Source: Apostichopus japonicus (Eukaryota > Echinodermata > Holothuroidea > Aspidochirotida > Stichopodidae). From it: a stretch of 64,000 nucleotides of DNA. The notes under the pieces were generated by a model. It made no database searches. It was not told the DNA's origin and saw only the letters and a program-made list of their open reading frames with translations. The stretch is from contig NC_092572.1 in NCBI RefSeq assembly GCF_037975245.1, forward strand, positions 20,526,489-20,590,488. Reading direction: 5' to 3'. Positions 58,701 through 64,000 of the stretch are shown here, piece after piece. A program made the translations under genes and the position numbers. Position 1 is the stretch's first letter. Each line of letters begins with the position of its first letter.

Positions 58701-59552
58701 TCGGGTTTCCCACAACACAATTCTATATTGTCACATTCTGTGAATTAAACTAAAGGAAATGAAGAAAAAAATGCAGCAAAGCTTGACTAGTCTCAGCTTA
58801 CAGACTAGTAAATGTTTAGTCAAAGACTTAACCAAAAGATTGTGGGATTCAAAGCATTGCGTAATAAAAGCTTGCAGTGACAATAAGAATATCAGCACTC
58901 ATTCATTAATTAGTACGTTGCAGACATTTTACATAATCAATTGAACAAGAAACGAGAGGGTTTTTTAACGAGTACCTAACAGAAACAGATTATTAATCTT
59001 GCAGGAAGATTGCTAGCCTCATTTGAACTTTTGAAACACCGGCTAACTAATGGGCAACGAAATGGATGGACTTTAACACTATTTATAACTCATCATATCA
59101 AAACTGTTTGCAGCCTTGAGGCTATTGCTCGTAAACTTTTAAAGTGTAAACACACCTTGTTTTCAATCAGGATTGCGGATTTGTTCCGCTTTTCTTCTGG
59201 TGATACATGTTTGTAATAAACCTAATAACTGAATGATTAATAATATCAGATACTGTAGAAAAAAGCGTAGACCTTGCTGGATAAGTTAGTAGTATCTGCA
59301 GTAGTAATGTAAAATGAAAGTGCAAAACTCTGAGCAAATTCATATTTGCCCAATTAATTGATTGATTGATTGATTAAAAGATTGTTCAATGGTTACAAAA
59401 GCATGTGCTGAGCACCGTTTGGCCAAACGTGCTAAAAATGTTCCCAACCAGTAGCACTAATACTCCCCATTGCTGGGCAATTTTTACTCACCTATTCGTA
59501 AAGTTAAGAGGTGAAAACTTAGCACAGTATTTCTTCATTGTTCTTCTATTCG

Positions 59553-60765
59553 CAGGGGCGTATCCAGGGGGGGGCGCAACAGGCGCGCGCCCCCCCCCTA
59601 TTGGCCGTCACCAAAAAAAAAAAGTTTAGCAAAAAAAAAAAAAAAAAAATTGATGACGACCTTTATGTGAGATGTCGGTGATCGCTCAACCCCCCCCCCC
59701 CCCTCCCGTATGCTTAATTTTTTGTTTGCCAAAAAAAGGTTCTGGCGAAGTTCGGCGGCATAATAGTTTTAGAAACAGATGGTAATTGTGTTTGTATTAT
59801 CACTATAAACACTAAGTGACATGCCAGCCATACTAAATTGTGCATTTTGTGTCCATATTTACTGGAAATGTTGCTTATTATTAAGGTCGAAAAATGGATT
59901 ACATATGGCCATTTGCGGCGATCCTGTGTGGAGGGGGGATATATCCCCCCATGAAAATGGGTGGAGGGGATGTAATGCACCATATCCCCCCCCCCCCACC
60001 AAATGCCAGGGATAAGAATATTTTCATGCCTACATTTATGCATCTTCGTTAATGTACGGCTCTTTTTTAGCTTCATTTCTCGCCTACCATAAACGCAGTG
60101 CGATCTTTTCAAATAAAGCGTCTTTATAAAGCAAAAATAGTTGACTGTAGGCTTCATTGGCCCTATAACAACAAAATGTATTATTGCGCCCACGGTATTG
60201 ATATAGTACATATATGCACCCTCATAGTATTCATATAGGCCCTATAGTAGGCCTACACACGTACATGTTCCCTCGAACAGCTGAGAATCTCATGTAACCA
60301 GGGTAATGCTTAATACACGTTTCACCTGGATGCCCTAGCAATCGGTACCTAGGAATGTAACTATGTGTAATTGTGTATTGCATGTGTATAGGCCTCTAAT
60401 AGCCTGCATGAGGCCATTTTCTTCATCGAATAATATAAAAGAGCTCTCGAACATTCTAACGTTGCGCCTGAAACAAGATTGACAGGGGCAATTTTCCCAA
60501 AATAACACCCGAAATTAAAAAAAAAGTATTTTGGATCCTGATTATGAGATATTTCGGACATGACATCCCTATTTTAAAGTTGGGTATATGCCGCTTGGAA
60601 ACCTCGGGAAGTGCCGTTTCCGGCCATCTAGAGGGTTTGTTAATCCCAAAATTTCTTCGAAAGCAAAAATTGTACACCCCCTCCCCTTAGACCCATCCCC
60701 CAGGACGGCGATCATTCATGCCTGGCGCCCCCCCCCCCTATTGGAAAATCCTGGATACGCCCCTG
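59553..60765. mobile_element. hAT-like non-autonomous element, 1.2 kb
   Basis: The ends CAGGGGCGTATCCAGG and CCTGGATACGCCCCTG are inverse of each other, and C/G homopolymer runs lie just inside both. Flanks share tattcg (59547-59552 and 60766-60771). The termini resemble hAT ends, though the visible duplication is 6 rather than 8 bp. No transposase was recognised. Confidence 0.65.
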
Positions 60766-60954
60766 TATTCGTGTGATCACATGTCACCAACGACTTTCCG
60801 TAATATCTTAAATCAATCCCAAACTGCCTGTTAATTACACTATGCATCAGTAGTTTGCTACTTTCAATTTAAGAAAATTTCTTAACAAGAAGTTAGACCC
60901 TGGGCACGAAAATTGTTACACTCAACCCGGGCCGAGTCCCTTTACACCCAGAAT

Positions 60955-61395
60955 GTGCTACGTCCCCGAGTCCCCATTACATCGAGGAGACTGATTCTCA
61001 CATTGCTGCGTTCTCGAGTCGCCCTTACACATAGAGTGAGACTGATTCTCACGGTACTACTTCCCGGGTCCCCTTACATCGAGGAGACTGATTCTCACAT
61101 TGCTACGTCCCCGAGTCCCCATTACATCGAGGAGACTGATTCTCACATTGCTGCGTTCTCGAGTCGCCCTTACACATAGAGTGAGACTGATTCTCACGGT
61201 ACTACTTCCCGGGTCCCCTTACATCGAGGAGACTGATTCTCACATTGCTACGTCCCCGAGTCCCCATTACATCGAGGAGACTGATTCTCACATTGCTGCG
61301 TTCCCGAGTCCCCTTTCATTGAAAATGAGACTGGTTCTCAAAGTGCTACTTTCCCGGGTCCCCTTACATCGAAAGTGAGACTGATTCTCAGTGCT
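60955..61395. repeat. Minisatellite with 145-bp higher-order unit
   Basis: Units of about 48 bp built on gagactgattctcac plus a ccgagtcccc spacer. Three variant units form a 145-bp higher-order repeat (equivalent points at 60961, 61106 and 61251). Open frames across it are by-products. Confidence 0.8.
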
Positions 61396-61574
61396 ACGGC
61401 AGGCGAGGTATGACAAGTTCCTAAGATGGAAATAAGTCCTCCATCAGATCTATTGGTTGGTTATCAATGTTTAAAAGGGGTGAGGGTTTAGTGGGGTTAT
61501 GTTGCAATGATTGCTTCATCGAACTGGTAGGCTATTAACGCTACTACGAAGCCACATGGCCATAAACTGTAATG

Positions 61575-62165
61575 TAATGTAAATAAAATCTTATATAGCA
61601 CACTACGCGCGATGCATCTGTGAGCTTTACAAACAATCTAGAAAATACAATGCCATAAAACATTATATAGCAAAATACAGTAAATACATATACCAACTAC
61701 AGAAATATACAGGAATATGAGATCGAAAAACTATTAAAAGTACTGGTGAAGCGTAAAGCGATAAAACAGATTGACTACAAAATCTACAATTGAATGCTAA
61801 AAAGTGATAATTCCAATTGAAGTTAGAACCTAAAAAACACGACAGAACAACATAAAATCTAAAAAATCCTAGAAACCATCTTTGTAGTGCTCTTGAAAGA
61901 GATGCGTTTTCAGGTGTGACTTGAAGGAGGTGAAGTTCGTGATCATACGAATTCCGGGGGGCAGCTCGTTCCAAAGATCAGGTGCGGCGACCGAGAATGC
62001 TGTGGGGCCATAGTGCTTCTTGTTATTGGTGTTGCGAGGAACGAGAGTGAACGGCTTAGAGCGAAGGGCGTGTTTGGGTACCCGAGGTGTGATCAGCTCA
62101 GACAGGTAAGACGGTGCCATTCCGTGTATGCATTTAAATGCAGTAAAGTCAAAGCCAATACAGTA
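61575..62165 (-). pseudogene. LINE 3' end (C-terminal ORF and 3' UTR)
   Basis: The minus-strand frame (to 61869) encodes FKCIHGMAPSYLSELI, then ALRSKPFTLVPR, FSVAAPDLWNELPPGIR and FKSHLKTHLF. This is the conserved C-terminal region that follows the reverse transcriptase in CR1-like LINEs. The 3' UTR ends gctatataag followed by a short ttacat repeat. It is 5'-truncated. Confidence 0.75.
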
Positions 62166-62784
62166 GATTACAAGATGGAAAAGGGGAGACCTAGGAGGTC
62201 AGATTGTATTCGTAGTCACAGGATGGGGCTGGCGACTGACAGAGAAGTAGGTAGTGACAAGGGAAAGTTGTGGTTAGGTTAACTTCCTCTTCAGCTTAGG
62301 CAACTGTCTTTATTTCAATAAAAATGACATCCAGATGTCTTAAAATAAGAGAAATTAGTGTCATCCTGGTGTCCACTAATCAAGGATTTATTGTGAACCA
62401 TACATAATTAGTAAAAAAAAATACATAATTATTTAAATTACATAGAAATAGAAATAACTTCGATCAAGGTTTTAAATTATCAAGGTGGAAGATCATAACT
62501 CTACAAATCGTATCATGAAATGCAAAACTACTAAAGTGAGATATTCATAATTATTACACTATCATCTAAGCTCGTTTCATTTTGAGAAGAACTAGAAGAA
62601 TAGATACTGTTCACATCATGTGACTACTGGAATGTAAAGATGAAAAGTACGAAAAATGTATAGGTAAAATTTACTCGTTTGGAATTTTATGACTGAAAGC
62701 CCTTTAACTCTACACTAGTACTATAATCTACTCACATGTAGTTGAAACGATTTAGGGTGACACAAGAAGATTTAATGTTGATTC

Positions 62785-62960
62785 AATAAATAGGTAAATA
62801 CAATGATTATGAACAGCCCTTTGTGTGAAGTAGAGCTTTATGATTCCTTAGTAAATGTAATATGAGCTTATTCTGCAAGTAAAGGATCCATGATTTGTGA
62901 ACACTATAACATTTCTGCCTGGTAACAGCATAGAGATTATCAGTTGGATATCTCGTAATC
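62785..62960. repeat. Dispersed repeat, copy 2
   Basis: Same ordered words as 49680-49860 (gtgtgaagtag, gcaagtaaagga, ctgcctggtaac). Family unknown. Confidence 0.45.
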
Positions 62961-63698
62961 GTGGGTATGCTATGACATACTCAGGTCTGAGTGGCAGATG
63001 GCAGGTGGCAGATGGCAGTGGCAGTTGGATGCAGTGTAACTTTGTAAAATCATTATCACTGGAGAAAGGCTCACTATTTTGGTATATGAGTCAAAGAAAG
63101 ATGTCCCATTTCAAACATTTTGCTTGTTTTTTACATATTCATGGATGGTTGATATAATATTCAAAAAGTAAACTTTCAAAAGTACCATAATAATACAAAA
63201 AAATCCTGTGCTTAAAGCTTTCTTGACTGTGCTTGATAAGTCAGAGAAATTGAAAAAGATTTACTTGATAAATTGCAGAATTGATAAACCACAGAAAATG
63301 AACCAATTTGTATTATCAAATATTTTGAAAGAAGAAATAAAAAGCATCATAAAAATAGATGGTAAATAAAACAATAAATTGCTAAATTAATTCAGTTCAA
63401 GGCTAGTATTCTGTTGCTTTCTGTGTACGTGGACGGAATGTCAAAACAAGGTAATCTAAAACAATGTATAAAGCCTATTTTACATCAGGTAAAGAAAAAA
63501 ATGTAATCTTAGAAAAAAAACAATAATTTCAACAAAAAATTTTTTCAAGGTGGAATAAATCAGTGACCATTATAAAGTTAATGTCCAAGGACTTCCAAGG
63601 TGGTTCAAGCTATTTAAATATCTTATAATGGACGTTAAATGCAATGCAAGGTGTAACTAAGACGTGTTGACAATTAGCTTACTGTAGACTAAATACTG

Positions 63699-63836
63699 GT
63701 TAAAATCATACAATGGATTGAAGGACTACAATAACAAGGCTTTTGTTAAAATCATACAATGGATTGGAGGACTACAATAACAAGGCTATTGTTAAAATCA
63801 TACAATGGATTGAAGGACTCCAATAACAAGGCTATT
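63699..63836. repeat. 46-bp tandem repeat, three copies
   Basis: Three units starting gttaaaatcatacaatgg and ending ataacaaggct plus a few bases, spaced 46 bp, with a few substitutions. Confidence 0.85.
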
Positions 63837-64000
63837 CTGTTTAACTCAAACACTGTATATTATGTACCCTCATTTCTGGAATGTCAGTTATTAAATAATT
63901 AATAATGAAGGTTAAAATTCAACGATTAACCAAACAATCATTTAACTTTGCATATAATCAAAATTAGCTAAGCATCAATTCATTCATACATGTGTCAATT

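Noticed and set aside
60913-61378. Two repetitive open frames of about 90 codons
   Set aside because: Produced by the 48-bp minisatellite, whose higher-order length lets similar frames recur.

Overview
This is a eukaryotic window, intron-rich and AT-rich. It holds three identifiable host genes in a background of transposon debris: CR1/Jockey-like and L1/Tx1-like LINE fragments, a tRNA-derived SINE family, short hAT-like elements and minisatellites. Spliced immunoglobulin (Ig) receptors together with this repeat spectrum suggest a marine invertebrate deuterostome. An echinoderm is my best guess, but nothing here proves the taxon.

Layout. Bases 1-7.9 kb: no convincing gene. A pair of GCGC-rich inverted arms (2901-2995 and 5284-5380) encloses a short hAT-like element with an exact 8-bp target duplication (3726-4181). 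Bases 7975-40746, plus strand: one large gene for a type I membrane protein. It has a signal peptide exon, two Ig-domain exons, a transmembrane exon and a basic juxtamembrane exon, followed by a cytoplasmic tail built from a long tandem array of tiny exons. From 12.9 to 29.0 kb I find 19 intact exons of 63 or 42 nt. All are phase 0 at both ends and encode exactly three or two heptads of a charged, coiled-coil-like sequence. At least three further copies are broken or deleted. From 33.3 to 39.5 kb a second array repeats a unit of about 1,584 bp nearly four times. Each unit carries two 21-nt (seven-codon) microexons and a remnant of a proline/lysine exon. The last exon (40711-40746) is followed by a polyadenylation signal.

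Bases 41-45 kb, minus strand: the 5' part of a second, convergent Ig gene (signal peptide and V-type Ig exon), with two tentative downstream microexons. Bases 52252-53508, minus strand: an apparently single-exon SLC35G1-like EamA transporter of 418 aa. The rest (45-52 kb, 54-64 kb) is repeats: SINE copies, a CR1/Jockey-like reverse transcriptase fragment interrupted by a SINE, a LINE 3' end, a second hAT-like element and two minisatellites.

The most interesting system is the Ig receptor tail. Nearly every heptad exon is a multiple of 21 nt with symmetric phase 0, so gain, loss or skipping of an exon preserves both reading frame and heptad register. Segmental duplications, exon deletions, splice-site decay and near-identical tandem units show that the tail is still changing in length. 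Exon boundaries were inferred by eye from splice consensus, phase compatibility and comparison of copies; no transcript evidence was available.
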